Positions 11,321 to 22,971 of a stretch of DNA of 64,000 nucleotides are shown here, in pieces. The translations under genes were made by a program, and so were the position numbers. The notes beneath the pieces are model-generated. The model was not told the DNA's origin and ran no database searches. It saw only the letters and a list, made by a program, of their open reading frames with translations. The DNA comes from Ditylenchus dipsaci (taxonomy: Eukaryota; Nematoda; Chromadorea; Rhabditida; Anguinidae), in contig SADC01000166.1 of NCBI GenBank assembly GCA_004194705.1, positions 117,482 to 181,481 of the forward strand. Reading direction: 5' to 3'. Each line of letters starts with the position of its first letter. Position 1 is the stretch's first letter.

Positions 11321-12480
11321 TGTTTGAGACCGTCCTAACGTTCACTTTGGCTAATACTTAATACAGTATTTCTTCTAATAATGCAGCCCCTTGCGTTCAA
11401 AATCGTGAAAATATCAGGCAAGTTATCACCCATTGGCAGCCAGTGAGATGAGCTACTAAATGATTGGTATCTTGCATAACAGAAGGTTTCGAAAAAACAT
11501 GGGCTGAAAACATAATGCGAATTTAGGAGGGGAAAAGATTAGTTTTAGGGCCGCCCGGTCATTTCGAAATTTTGGAATAAATGGGAATTCAGTATTGGCA
11601 AACAGCACATAGTCGATCGACTATAAAGCATAGTCTATTTTCGATATACTTGGAGTAAGACCAAAAAATTAGATCTGTAGTGTGAATCCGTTTTAAGCTA
11701 TTTGTCCCCTTCACTCTCTTATACCCAAATTTATGAAAAGTGTCCCAAACTTTTTTTTTGCTTTTTTACGATATAAGAAAGTATAAACATTTCTAATTCT
11801 TGACAGAACCCATAGGGCGCAGGGGCAAGGAGATGCGTACTCACACATATCTGAGACACAAATCACTCGGAAGTGACTCTGAATGCAAAAATCAGCATAC
11901 ATACCAAAGTTTATTTATGCGGTAGGTCTAGTTAACAAAACTATGTTCAAATTTCATCTTTTAAGGTATAATGCAGGTGACCAAGTCTTAATATAACAAA
12001 ACACCATGGAAGACCAATGACAAAAATGACCAAAAACCAGAGGGGGCCAAGACAAATGATTTTTTTTAAACGTACTTCCACACCTAAAAACGTGTTTTCT
12101 ACATGTCCGGTTTTTTTTAAAATTTTTTAAATTTTTAAATTTAAATTTTTTTAAAAGGTCTATTGCGGTGACGAGCACTCGAAGTAAGGTGCCGGTGACG
12201 GTAAAAAAAAGCGCCTGGCGCGGGCCATACAGCCGAATTTTTCTTAACTCCAGTCAGGTATGGTCCCTGAGTAGATTTTTCTGCCTGTTCACCAAAAGTA
12301 TTAAAATCCACTAAGGCCATTTTATTAAGGCAATTTTTTTTAATTTCAAGTCTATTTCAAACAGAGGGCTGAAAAAAAAACAAAAGAGAGAAGATACCTA
12401 AGGCCAGATCGACTATAATCTACAAGTTAAAATAGTCACAATTTTTCAACTGGTTCTTACAGTTACAGAGGTTTGCTTGT
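11321..12480. other. No gene recognised
   Basis: AT-rich sequence with poly-A/T runs. I see no supported exon or structured repeat. Confidence 0.3.
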
Positions 12481-12540
12481 AATACACATACTTTCAGAAA
12501 TTTGAGGCTGCCAGATTGCCACACCTATTTGTGCTGGATA

Positions 12541-12723
12541 TATATCCATTCGAAGAAATGAAGACGAGGATGATGACTTCGAAAAAATGGATAACTTACA
12601 GACTAACGAAAGTTTGCTAATTGTTCGTGCTGGAGCAAGACTTGTTATTCAAAGAACAGATCTAGTAGTGAGCAAGAACTGGAAGCGAAAAATGCCATTG
12701 GCTTTTTCACCGGCGAGGAATTG
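12541..12723 (+). other. Isolated open frame, possible exon
   Basis: About 60 codons without a stop, with an acidic run (NEDEDDDFEKMDN) followed by LIVRAGARLVIQRTDLVV. Composition is more protein-like than its surroundings, but splice partners were not found and no family is recognised. Confidence 0.25.
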
Positions 12724-13423
12724 AAAAAATTGGCAGTACTTGTTGTAACCAAGTGTTATGTCACTTTTAGCTAGGAAAAATGTTATAATAAACTCAAAAA
12801 ATGTTGCTGTAAAAAACTGTGCTGCCGTTTTATGCCACAACTAACATATACCCATGGGCGTATCCAGAAAATGAAAACTAAAATCCGGCGGGGGAGCTTT
12901 TAGGCCATTTTACCTACACCGTCTTTCAATTTTGACAGGGAAAATATCTAACGGGGGGTGGTCGGTCAGGTGCCTCTCTCTGCTCCACCAAAATCTTGGC
13001 TTAATAAGTTGGAGTTGCAGGCTAGTAAGCTTTTGAAGGGTTTCAGTGGACTGTATTGAGAAGTTGACCGAAACGGAAGCTGGTGAGGTGTTGACCAAGT
13101 GTGGAGTGGACTATCAAGATGTGGTCAGTAAGATGATCTGTGTGTCAAACCGTCTGTGTGATGTGGCTGCAACTGCACCGTGCGCTACCTTGGTGATGCT
13201 CCTGCACTGTCGTGCCTGCTGTCGTACCTTTTCCATCTGAGCACTCTTCGTGTCGGTGCATACTATACGGCAACCGATTCCTCAGAGCCAGATGTTCTTT
13301 CGGTGTTTCTTGACTGAAATTTTAAATAAAATATGAAAAGTGACAAGTTTTAAACATTTCTCACTTTCTAAAGTAAACTGCATTAATAAGATGCTTAAAA
13401 AAATTCCCCATTTTTCAAAACTA

Positions 13424-13619
13424 ACTACCGTATTTACTCTAATAGTAGTACCCCCCCCCTTCTTATAGTAGCCCCCAATAGAAGGGGGCTGAAAAATAGT
13501 AGCCCTCCTGAAAATCGGACTAAATAGGCCGATTTTTCTCCCTATAATTGTAACCCCCCGCTCTAATAATAGCCCCTCCCCTAGGAGCACCGAGGCCACT
13601 GTTAGAGTAAATACGGTAA
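13424..13619. mobile_element. MITE with ACCGTATTTACTCTAATA termini
   Basis: It begins ACCGTATTTACTCTAATAG and ends TGTTAGAGTAAATACGGTA, with C-rich inner repeats (TAGTAGCCCCC). Relatives with the same end are at 41065-41299, 48637-48901 and 59195-59337, with a lone end near 24960. A TA target duplication is likely. Confidence 0.7.
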
Positions 13620-13999
13620 TTCAAATCAATTCTTTAAATCAACTTTTGAACACCAGTCATGTTTATCCACTACGGTTTTTTTTATAGAAAATAGCATTCA
13701 TAGTGTTTTTAAGACCTATTAGCTGGAGATTGAAAAATTCGAAAATCGGCGGCGCAAGGTTACGTACACCATTTTTTAAAGATGCGGGAGTTTTTCGAAG
13801 CACCCCAGTTCTGTTGGGCTTATAACCCTATTTGACTTGCTCCTCCTGTTGTGTATTTTAGGCTAAGGCTTAGGCAAGGTAGGTCAGCGTGTGTTAGGAC
13901 GGACTGTTCGCATTAGTTCTTGAACGGGTTTATTACCACACAGGTCAATTCAAAACAATCACTAAAATCATGGCTCTAATTGTTCGCCATTTTTATCTA

Positions 14000-15889
14000 A
14001 TAATAGACATTCAGGGAAAGTGCACAATAGTGAGTCCATAGTATCATTAGGCCGAGCTTTTTTGATAGCCCTATCCAGCATCTGACATTCAGGGAAAGTG
14101 CAGAAAGTGCTAATAGGCAGTGATGAGCTGGGTTATCGAAAGGCTTTTCACTCGGAGGGGATTCTTTTTTGTTTTGATTTTTTTCAGCTTTCAAGGCTTG
14201 CTGGTGCTCCTGGCTACGTTTTGCTTCGCAGCCACCGCATAGGGCTTTGCATTTTTCGTTGGGAATGTGAGTGACTTCAGGCTGGCAATGGTTTTCAGTT
14301 TGAGTGCAACTGAAACACAAATGATCAAACTAGTGATGGTCTTGAATCTTTAACATATTTGAAAGTTATTCTAGTACCAAAATGTCCTAAATTATTTATG
14401 TATCAAATTATTCAAAAATTATATCCGGATTTTCACTTAACAAATTTAACAACAAGAAAACACTTGTGTGAATAGTAACCTTCAAAGTACAGCATTGTCT
14501 TTTTTAATCCTCCGAAAATTAAGAAAATTTTAGGTCGATTTCGAGTTTTCGGGTGCTCAACAAAAATCCAAAGACCGGAATATCTAGAGCTCGTGTGAGT
14601 TAAGAAAATGCAAAAACCAGCTCTGCAAAATATTTGCTCTATCCTGAGATACAAACTTTTTTTCCACTATACAAACTTGAAATTCTGACACCGGAATCGT
14701 GTTCAGCATGGTCGATTTGCATGAAAGCTGTTCTTAAAATTAAAGATTATTTGCTGGAGTTTAAATTCCGCTTAAGACAACAAATATTTAAATATGGAAT
14801 TTTTCGCCAAATCAAATATTTGTTGTCTCGAATGAAATTCACAATTCGGCAAGACATTTCAACTTTTAAGAGCAGTTTAACATGCAAAACGGCCTACAAT
14901 AGCATTAATCGGTGTACTTAATTGATGGTTCTCAGGCAAACCACGAACAATCTTGTGTAACCAGTGTTCTCAATAGTCAGAGGCAGAATGGAAGTCAGAA
15001 TGAAAATTCAAAAATTCTGACAGTCAGAAAGCGCGAAAAATTATTCTGACTGTCACAAATGAGAGTCAGAAAGGCAAATCGATCAGATCACACTGTTTTT
15101 TCCCTGTCTGGATCTCATTTCTGACAGTCAGAATAATTTCCCGCGCTTTCTGACTGTCAGATTTTTTGAATTTTCATTCTGACTTTTATTCTGCCTCTGA
15201 ATATTGAGAACACTGTGTGTAACCCAAGTGAACAAGTGCTAACCTGTTATCACCGATAATCATAGTTCAAACAATTGTCCTTCAAAACTCACGTTTTCTC
15301 TTCATTAAAGCACTCATCTGAACAAAATCCACAAGTTTGTTCGCAATAATAAGCCATTCTAGTCTTATGAGTCTCGCAGTATCCATACAATCTGTAATTC
15401 TCACATATTGCTTTAGGATATTTATTGTAGCATTTTTCATTGATAGATTCTTTCTTTTAATTATTTGTTTGGCATCTTTATTCTCATTTGTGGCTACTAC
15501 AGATTTAGCAACTACTTCAGGTGCAGGAGTTGTCAGCTCCTCTATTTGTATTTTTAAAGTTTTTTCAGTGCTTACAGACTTATTGTTTTCAGTGGTAGTA
15601 CCTGCAGTATTATTCATAATATTTTAATATTCGTGGTTTCCATCGAGCTTTGCATTGGAGGATATTCAAGTCTTGTGAAAACTATTTCAGGATTTCAGTC
15701 TCTGTTTTAAACGCTGGAGCATCTGATCCAATTAGCACTCTCAAAACTTCCGTATTAAAATACTGGGAATCTTGAGATTTAGGTGGTATAACTGGAGAAG
15801 ACCAGCCTCCAAACAAGTTTCCGAAAAGGAAACAATTAACTGAAGGCAAGATCAAGAAATTTAAAAATAGTTTTATTCAAATAAGTCAT
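14000..15889 (-). CDS. Secreted ShKT-domain protein, frameshifted
   Basis: Probable extracellular cysteine-rich protein. An ATG at 15889 (minus) opens a short hydrophobic leader, and about 200 bp later a Thr/Ser-rich linker begins (NNTAGTTTENNKS). In a different frame within 15283-15425 lies a six-cysteine ShKT pattern: C-(8)-C, then GYCETHKTR, YYCEQTCGFC and further Cys pairs. The exon ends at AAAAC|GTGAGT near 15288. The next exon begins after TGTTTCAG near 14310 in matching phase and continues cysteine-rich (CKALCGGCEAK). At least three frame changes separate leader, linker and domain, mostly in A/T runs, so they may be assembly indels. ShKT modules occur in many nematode secreted proteins and enzymes; no toxic role is implied. 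The 3' end was not located; the open frame reaches about 14000. Confidence 0.65.
14963..15216. repeat. Foldback with iterated TGACAGTCAGAA words, in the ShKT intron
   Basis: AGTGTTCTCAATAGTCAGAG is mirrored by TATTGAGAACACT, and TTCTGACAGTCAGAAAGCGC is mirrored across a centre near 15090. It lies in the intron between the ShKT exon and the next exon. Confidence 0.85.
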
Positions 15890-16082
15890 TTTTAGCTAGC
15901 TGAAATCTTTTAAGAATATGTTAATGACTTAGTGAGGTTTTCGATTTGTTATGTCAGTTGATTTTTTGGGGGAGCTGTACATTTTTGCGTGACAAGAAAA
16001 ATAAGGTTGGTGCAAGAGGGGGTAGTGGCACAGAGAAAAATTGATTTTGCTTGTTTGTACATAAATTGTCCATTTTATTGAT

Positions 16083-16485
16083 TCACCGGTGCTTACATAG
16101 GCAAGTCGAGGTCGAGCTCGTGTTTTCTCAACTTTTTTGGTGATCAGAGAGAAATTTTTCTGTATTTTTTCCATACTCTATATACCAAACGAAAGCTTAG
16201 ATTCCGAGCTATCTTCTACATGAAAAATTATTTAATTATCGTGACAAAAGTAAATGTGATGACTAGGCTGGTCGAGGTCCAGGTCGAGGTACCTCGACCT
16301 GACCTCGACCAGACTCCAACTTTGTGCTGTTACATAAGTTTTTGTTACATCAATGAAATAATTTTTTATATAAGATAGCTTGGAGTCTAAGCTTTCATTT
16401 GGTATGTAAATAATGGCAAAAACTATAAAAAAAAATCTCTCTGATCACCAAAAAGGTTGAGAAAGCCTATGTAAGCACCGGTCAG
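16083..16485. repeat. 400-bp foldback with CCTCGACC core
   Basis: ACCGGTGCTTACATAGGC is mirrored by CCTATGTAAGCACCGGT. The centre (about 16290) carries TCGAGGTCCAGGTCGAGG facing CCTCGACCTGACCTCGACC. The inner arms are AT-rich and less well matched. Confidence 0.85.
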
Positions 16486-16999
16486 GCAGTCATGAGTTGA
16501 AAAGAGATTTTTCATAAATTAGAATTTCAGGTATGAATGATGTTTAGCTGATTTTCAGTTGAACAAGTAAAAGTAGGTACCTTTGCAAGGTTTAGTTCTT
16601 AGGTCCTAAAAGCAACCTTGAAATGATATTGAAAAGTGAAAGCACCAAATAAAGTCATTTATGTTATTAAAGGGGGTAAGACTTTAGGGGGGGGGGTGTG
16701 GTATTGTTTAAATTTGACACAAAGTGCCCAACTTCACGAGTCTCTAAAATTTTTATTTTTTTCTTTCTTAAATATTTCCTTTTACAAACTTGCTCTATGC
16801 AAGTTTGTTCCCCGCGGTTAAGAATTATTTCAGGACTTTATAAAAAAAAATTTTTTTAATTTTTGCGCACCATGATACCGGTATCATGGTTTTTCCTATT
16901 TTATCAAGATTTCACCCAGAATCACCAACCCGACGCATAAATTTATTGACATAAGCAACAACACCAAAAAAATGAAACACCAATAATAAAACAACAGCT

Positions 17000-17161
17000 C
17001 TATTCTTCCATGGCTTCATCCTCGAAGCTCGCTTTTTCTTCATCATTGTCTAATGCTGATGATGCACTGAGGCAACTGGTGGACGAAGTGGAACAACGCC
17101 TGGCCTGCCTTACGCTATTCGACGATGATGAAGAAGAAGCGAGCTTCGAGGATGAAGCCAT
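17000..17161 (-). CDS. 53-codon open frame inside the foldback (minus strand)
   Basis: The minus-strand mirror of the preceding frame. ATG at 17161, stop at 17002-17000, same length. It starts MASSSKLASSSSSSN and ends DNDEEKASFEDEAMEE, with a different Ser/Arg-rich middle. Because the arms are inverted copies, the same terminal peptides appear on both strands. At most one strand is likely to be translated. Confidence 0.3.
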   Translation of the reverse strand: MASSSKLASSSSSSNSVRQARRCSTSSTSCLSASSALDNDEEKASFEDEAMEE

Positions 17162-17171
17162 GGAAGAATAG
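17010..17171 (+). CDS. 53-codon open frame inside the foldback (plus strand)
   Basis: ATG at 17010, TAG at 17169-17171. The product starts MASSSKLAFSSSLSNADDAL, has a central stretch LRQLVDEVEQRLACLTLF that could be helical, and ends FDDDEEEASFEDEAMEE. The strongly acidic tail and Ser-rich head resemble a transposase N-terminal exon more than a complete enzyme. Expression is not shown. The codons at both ends are fixed by the palindrome itself. Confidence 0.4.
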   Translation: MASSSKLAFSSSLSNADDALRQLVDEVEQRLACLTLFDDDEEEASFEDEAMEE

Positions 17172-17227
17172 AGTTGTTGTTATATTATTGTATTTCATTT
17201 GTTTGGTGTTGTTGCTTATGTCAATGA

Positions 17228-17628
17228 AGTTATGCGCGGGAATCCTAATTTTATAGTCCAAAATGACTTGGATCGCTAAAAATCCCTCCCACAGTGGCCA
17301 GAAGCCCTGAAAGTTCGTTTTTTGAGGGTTTACTATAGGGGGAGCAAACTTTTTGCGAAAATTTGAATGCGCGGATCAGAATTCCGGTCCGATCGGCTAA
17401 ATCGCTCAGAATTCCAGGTTTATGGTAGTTTTGAGTGATTTAGGGTGGAATTCTGAGCGATTCAGCAGATCGGACCGGAATTCTGATCGACTCAATCGAA
17501 TTTTCGGAAAGTTTACTCCCCCTTTCGTAAACCCCCAAAAAACGAACTTTCAAGGGTTCTGGCCACTTCGTGGTAGGATTTTGAGCAATCTAAGTCATTT
17601 TGGACTTTAAAATTATTATTCCCGCAAA
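17228..17628. repeat. 400-bp foldback adjoining the previous one
   Basis: CGCGGGAATCCTAATTTTA is mirrored by TTAAAATTATTATTCCCGC. AGTTCGTTTTTTGAGGGTTT is mirrored by AACCCCCAAAAAACGAACTT. CGGTCCGATCGG and CAGATCGGACCG lie near the centre at about 17430. It directly abuts the foldback at 16945-17225. Confidence 0.85.
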
Positions 17629-18079
17629 ATTTACTGCAGTTTACGGCAAATTTAGACTATTTGCGGTAAAATTCCGACTATTTGCGGCAAAATTCCGACT
17701 TTTTGCGACGAATTCCTATTTGCCCCAATTTCCGCCAATTTTTGTAAACTTATGACGAATATCTTTTCGGGACCATGAAATTCATTATTTTAGCTATCTT
17801 TTAAGCACAAAACCTGGAAATTAAGTAAGCTCCGAAAAAAGTTTTAAAGTCTCTCCAAATCGGAGATGGTGGATTTTAGCCTGGATTTTAGGTGGATTTC
17901 GTGTTCAAGTTGATTTTCTGACAATTTTCGTAAATTTATGCCGGATATCTTTCCGGAACCCTGAGATTCAATATCTTAGCTATCTTCCAAGCACAAGACC
18001 CGGAAATTGAGTAGGCTCTAGTAAAAGTATTTATGTCCCTCCAAATTAGAAAGGTGGATTTAGCCTATTTTGGTGGATT

Positions 18080-18490
18080 TTAATGCTCGAGCAGGGAAGG
18101 GGTATCTAGGAAGAGGGTGGCAAGGAGGGTGCTACTCAGTAGGTGGGAAACAGGAGAGAGATACACAGGAGGAGGGTAGGCAGGAGGGGATGCCCAAAAG
18201 AGGGTAGCCAGTAGGAAGGTGGCCAAGAGGACGGTAACCAGAGGGAGGCTAGGCAGCTGAGCACCAAGAAGGACGGCAGCCAGAAGGAGGGTGATCAAGA
18301 GTAGGGTAGCCAGAGAGTGTACTCATAAGGAGATGGCTAAGAGAATGGTATATAGGGAAAAGTTACCCAGGAGGGTGCTACCCAGTAGGAGGAAAGCCAG
18401 GAGGGAGTTATCCAGGAGGAGGTGCTACCAGTAGGAGGAAAGCCAGGAGGGAGTTATCCAGGAGGAGGGTAGCCATGCGGTTAACCAGAA
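18080..18490 (+). repeat. Purine-rich GGAGG minisatellite
   Basis: Irregular repeats of the type AGGAGGGTAGCCAG / CAGGAGGGTGCTACC. An open frame on the minus strand is only the Leu/Pro-rich reading of this repeat. Confidence 0.75.
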
Positions 18491-18577
18491 AAAGGTTAGC
18501 CAGGTAAGGGTATGTGATCGATTATTATTTATGTAATTTCTAAAATATGATAGTGGCGCCGATAGGCGTTTGTTGCC

Positions 18578-19255
18578 CCTAGTGTAAAATATGTTGACTA
18601 TGTAGAATATGTTGACTATGGAAAATTGGTTGACTATGTGAAATTTGTGAACTATGTAAAATATGTTGACTATGTAGAATATGTTGACTATGGAAAATTA
18701 GTTGACTATGTGAAATTTGTGAACTATGTAAAATATGTTGACTATGTAGAATATGTTGACTATGGAAAATTAGTTGACTATGTGAAATTTGTGAACTATG
18801 TAAAATATGTTGACTATGTAGAATATGTTGACTATGGAAAATTAGTTGACTATGTGAAATTTGTGAACTATGTAAAATGTTGACTATGTAGAATATGTTG
18901 ACTATGGAAAATTGGTTGACTATGTGAAATTTGTTAACTATGTAAAATATGTTGACTATGTAGAATATGTTGACTATGGAAAATTGGTTGACTATGTGAA
19001 ATTTGTGAACTATGTAAAATATGTTGACTATGTAGAATATGTTGACTATGGAAAATTAGTTGACTATGTGAAATTTGTGAACTATGTAAATATGTTGACT
19101 ATGTAGAATATGTTGACTATGGAAAATTAGTTGACTATGTGAAATTTGTGAACTATGTAAAATATGTTGACTATGTAGAATATGTTGACTATGGAAAATT
19201 GGTTGACTATGTGAAATTTGTTAACTATGTAAAATATGTTGACTATGTAGCATTT
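18578..19255 (+). repeat. 72-bp minisatellite built from 9-bp subunits
   Basis: About nine copies of a 72-bp unit made of eight 9-bp variants such as GTTGACTAT, GTGAAATTT, GTGAACTAT and GGAAAATTG. Since 72 is divisible by three, one frame stays open and reads VDYVKFVNYVKYVDY-type repeats, broken where a unit loses bases (near 18876 and 19090). No start or splice context supports a protein. A degenerate relative lies at 46870-47030. Confidence 0.9.
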
Positions 19256-19340
19256 GTTACGGCCGGCCCAGGCATGTTTCGCCAAATTTAAGGAATATTT
19301 TACAATTTTCAAGGCATTTTTACTGTTGCAGGATATATTA

Positions 19341-20504
19341 CAGTCGACTCTCTACATAACGTCTTTAAAGGACCGGCCAAACGGGACGTTATGAGGAGAG
19401 GACGTTATATAGAGAGTCGTTATGTAGAGAGGCACTCGCCTATATATCACTCAGCAGACGTTATGTAGAGAGTTTTTCAAAAAAATGTTTATTTCTACAA
19501 TAAATAGCACCCGAACAAACAATCATTGGATGGGCATAAATAAGTATAAATACTCTTCTGCATCAGTTTCTTTACGCGTTCTTTGGCAAGCACATCATTC
19601 ACTTCATTGCACAGCAGCTCAACTTCACGGATGTTGAAGAATCTTCAAAGCTTCAACTGCTTCTCGAGTATTGTCTGGTGGTTCTGGCATTTGGTCAATC
19701 TCTATCAATAACAGTATCACTTAAAGAAAAATCCATTAAAGAACCTAGCAAAACAAAATAATTTCCTTTCCGTCTCCGGCTCTTCCACTTCCGTTTAGAC
19801 AAACGTTGCATTACGGCCAGAGTGAGCGTCTCATCAGTAGGGAGTTGTGATACAACGATAAACAGTCGTCCAATGTGCTTTTCACCAAATCCAGCGGCTG
19901 CAATTCCGCCGAAGTGTGCTTTATCAATTACTGGCGTTTTCGAGATCCACCTTATCGCCAGCGCCTTCCTCATCCATCGATGTATCCTCTTCATTGTCAG
20001 TGCCTTCTTTGAAAAACGGAAATTTGTTTTTGTAAAAAATACAAGATTTACTTCTGACGCTTAATGAATCCGGCTTTTCGGAAGCAATTGGCGATAGTTT
20101 CCGGTTTAACATCCGACCAGGAACGATGAAGAAAGCGCGGTGCCTTGTAGAGATTAATTTTCTACTCGGTTATCTAGATAGAAGTAGGTAGCCGTGGTAG
20201 TGCAACATTAAATTTTGAAAGCTGCCCAAAACTGAACATATTAGAAGCAAAAAATGAGTTATTTTCTTGTTGAGACGCTTTCAATTTTAATTTTTTTTTC
20301 TCGAAAAGACGTTATATGGAGAGGCGTCTTTGAAGCAGTGTCCAACCGAATTGGGATTTTATGTAGAGAGGACGTTATGTAGAGAGTCGCTATATGGAGA
20401 GGCAGTTGTTTGAGTATTTAGTTTAGACCAACCAAACCAGTTTTACTGGGACGTTATGAGGAGAGGGACGTTACATAGAGAGTCGTTATGTAGAGAGTCG
20501 ACTG
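19341..20504. mobile_element. pogo/Tigger-type transposon, 1164 bp, TA duplication
   Basis: The ends CAGTCGACTCTCTACATAAC and GTTATGTAGAGAGTCGACTG are near-perfect inverted repeats flanked by TA at 19339-19340 and 20505-20506. The subterminal regions repeat GACGTTATGTAGAGAG several times in both orientations. The interior keeps transposase remnants on the minus strand. Confidence 0.9.
19560..20160 (-). pseudogene. Tigger transposase C-terminal remnant
   Basis: The minus strand reads FLHRSWSDVKPETIANCFRK then AGF, the conserved W..V...TI.NCF.KAGF tail of pogo/Tigger transposases. It is followed by an acidic segment (GTDNEEDTSMDEEGAG) and, further on, EVELLCNEVNDVLAKERVKK. Stops and frame changes separate the pieces, and the DDE catalytic core is absent, so it is an internally deleted, non-autonomous copy. 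Confidence 0.75.
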
Positions 20505-20506
20505 TA

Positions 20507-21612
20507 GTATGAACACATATAAATCTGCTCCTTATTGATGTTGTTCTTTTTTGTTTTTGGCTTGTTTTAGGATGAGAATTCTTTAGGCGATCTAAGTATT
20601 ATTAAGGTAGATCTCCTTGACGTAGTAAAAATGCAATTCGGGTAGTCGGAAAGCAGTCCAGCTAGGATTCAGATGATTTGGGTATAATCATGTGGTCAGC
20701 GCAAAAACAGCAAAACAGCTCCATATTACTATATAGAGATTTTTAAAAAAAGAAGCACTTGAACAAAACTCAAAAATACAAAACTTAGGAGACATATTGC
20801 CAGGTAAAAATGATTAACACTCCCGAGATCAATCGGCCGGTCGCTATAATCATGCGCAAATGCAACTGAGAACACGAACATCACTTTTTCAGCAAAAATT
20901 CAAAGCATTTTCTGGTGCAGTTTTTCTCGCTCTGTCAAATAGTTCATGCCTTATCACACTTACGAGGGAAGTGCCCGAGGTGTAATTTTAAAGACGGGAG
21001 CTGACTCATTTTCTTATCGTTTATTCTTGTTAAGCATCGTAAAAATGCTTATAAAATGCTTGCTAGATCCTAGCGTTCATTTTGAGCAGTAAATGTCTAC
21101 AACTTGGAATATAAATTCTGTGAAACAAAAACACAAATTAAAAAAAAAACAAAAAAAACCCCATGATTCACGCATCATTGATAAATACTAACTTCAAGAA
21201 GCTATTGCTAAATATTTTCACTATCACGAGGGGTCTAGCCAACCAAATCATTTATAAAAAACTACTTAAAAAAAGCAAATGCAAGTCATAGGTCAGCTTG
21301 CTTGATGCTGTTACTGTTACAAAAGTCACGTTGAAATAATTATTTTTCTACGAACAAGCAATGTTATTATTTTTAGCAGAAGATTTTTATTTTGATATGT
21401 ATAATTATGAACGTAAAAAACCCGAGTCTCAAAAAGACAAGACTTCTGATATAAAAGGTAAAAAATTGAAACAAGAGTTGGTTCATAACAGCAGACCAAG
21501 CAAAAAGTGAGCAACATTTTTAAAATCTGATTTTGCAAAAAAGATCTAGCATGTTGTAACAAAAATGTTTTTAAGGAATTTATTCTTCTTTCCAAATCAA
21601 AGCCTTTCCAGC
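20507..21612. other. No gene recognised
   Basis: AT-rich sequence after the Tigger element. A minus-strand open frame at 21326-21595 is Leu/Ile-rich without splice or start support. The left part may belong to the 3' side of MGQS copy C. Confidence 0.3.
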
Positions 21613-22971
21613 TTAACTCGAATTAATAAAAAAATTAGAAAACAATTCAAATTGGCTAAAAATTCTATTTAGAATGATTTTTAAGAAAAAAATCACAGTG
21701 TGATTTTTTTTCAAATTTTTATATTCCCATACATTGAGGGATATATTTATTGGCATTGGATAGCTGTTTTTTCCATTGCCATAGGTGTTTTGACTGTAAG
21801 CAGTGGTGTAGGCAGCATTTGAGCAGCTGCTATTAGAGAACAGAGGAGAGACGACAGGAGATAACACCTTGCAAGCATGCCTTGATTCATTGCCTGGCAG
21901 GTGTGGGTGAACCGCAAACGCTAGTGCTGTTGACTGAGTGCCTTTTGCCTAGATGAGCCGAAAAGTTGAAAGGGCTGTCAAATTTTGTGGGTTCTCTCCG
22001 ATAGGAAGATGGAGACTGTCGGTAGATATTCTCAGCTAAATATATATATTTTAGAATTATCAATCTTAACATCAACAATAAATATTAACAACTTTTTAAT
22101 TTTCACAGAAAAATTTAAAAAAGTAGCCCAGAAATTTCAAAAGATTTTGGGAATCCAAATTTTTTATAATTTTAATGTAATTTCAATAAAGATTTGTCAT
22201 CTTCTTACTCAGCGTCATTTTTGACTTTTTTAAATTGACGTCGAAAATGAAGTAAAAGTTTTAAAAGACCATGCTCACGCGTTCTGGATTGTCACCCGTC
22301 AATTTGAAAATTTTCGCCCAATCATTGAACTTCTGTACGGATTTTTCAGCTGGTTTCTAACAAAACATGACCTAGAATTTAAGTTTAGGTTCAGTTTTCT
22401 TAGAAACCAAATTAAAAATTCCGTACAGAATTTCCATAGTTAGGAAATTTGTTTGAATTGGCGGAAGGCAACCGTTTTCATAGACGTTAATGTCCCTTTA
22501 AGCATTTGTTAAGTCCACTCGACAAGTAAAGAAAATTTGCTGAATATAGTGAAATAAAAAAATATGTGGTTAAGACAAATCCTACACTAAAGCAAAACCT
22601 CCTAATGTTTTCGATTTTAATTTGATTTGCAATTTTTTAAATCACAAGCTCACAATTTTTCTGGATAACTTCTTCTCTGTACTGCTTTTCCGATTCCACC
22701 ATCCGAAATTGGTGCTATCCTTATCTGCTCTACGACCACTGTTGGTCCATTTCTATTTCGACCCCAGTATTCCTTCATAAAATGATTACCATTTTCTGAA
22801 AAAAAAATTTGGTTCTAAAATTTTAGCCATGAAATTTAGCAATGAAAAATTAGCACCATTCGGAACTGTTTTTCTTCTTGGCGGCAATCCATAGCTGTAG
22901 TAACGTTCTGAGTGCAGGTCTGTGATTATCACAGTCACAAATCTTTGATAGAACAAATGATTCTGCCTCAC
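21613..22971 (-). pseudogene. MGQS gene family, copy C (inverted)
   Basis: The minus-strand order matches copy B: exon 1 tail YYSYGLPPRRKTVPNG near 22900, exon 2 GNHFMKEYWGRNRNG near 22790, an intron with AAAACGGTTGCCTTCCGCC near 22480 that is also found in copy A, then exon 3 near 22060-21730. Exon 3 reads ENIYRQSPSSYRREPTKFDS and, after a frame change, SPVVSPLFSNSSCSN and YSQNTYGNGKNSYPM. The N-terminal MGQS start is replaced by unrelated sequence, so the 5' end is broken. Confidence 0.5.

Larger units (their letters stand above)
16945..17225. mobile_element. Foldback whose arms carry start and stop codons on both strands
   Basis: GACATAAGCAACAACACC and GGTGTTGTTGCTTATGTC are the outer arms. 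The inner arms TATTCTTCCATGGCTTCATC and GATGAAGCCATGGAAGAATA surround a unique centre at about 17090. The arms contain both ATGGCTTCATCC and its reverse complement GAAGCCAT, so an ATG opens inward on each strand. Confidence 0.85.

Noticed and set aside
18080..18298. Leu-rich membrane-like frame on the minus strand
   Set aside because: It is the complement of a GGAGG minisatellite.
18626..19106. Repetitive VDYVKF protein
   Set aside because: The open frame follows from a 72-bp unit divisible by three. Units with base losses break it, and no gene context exists.
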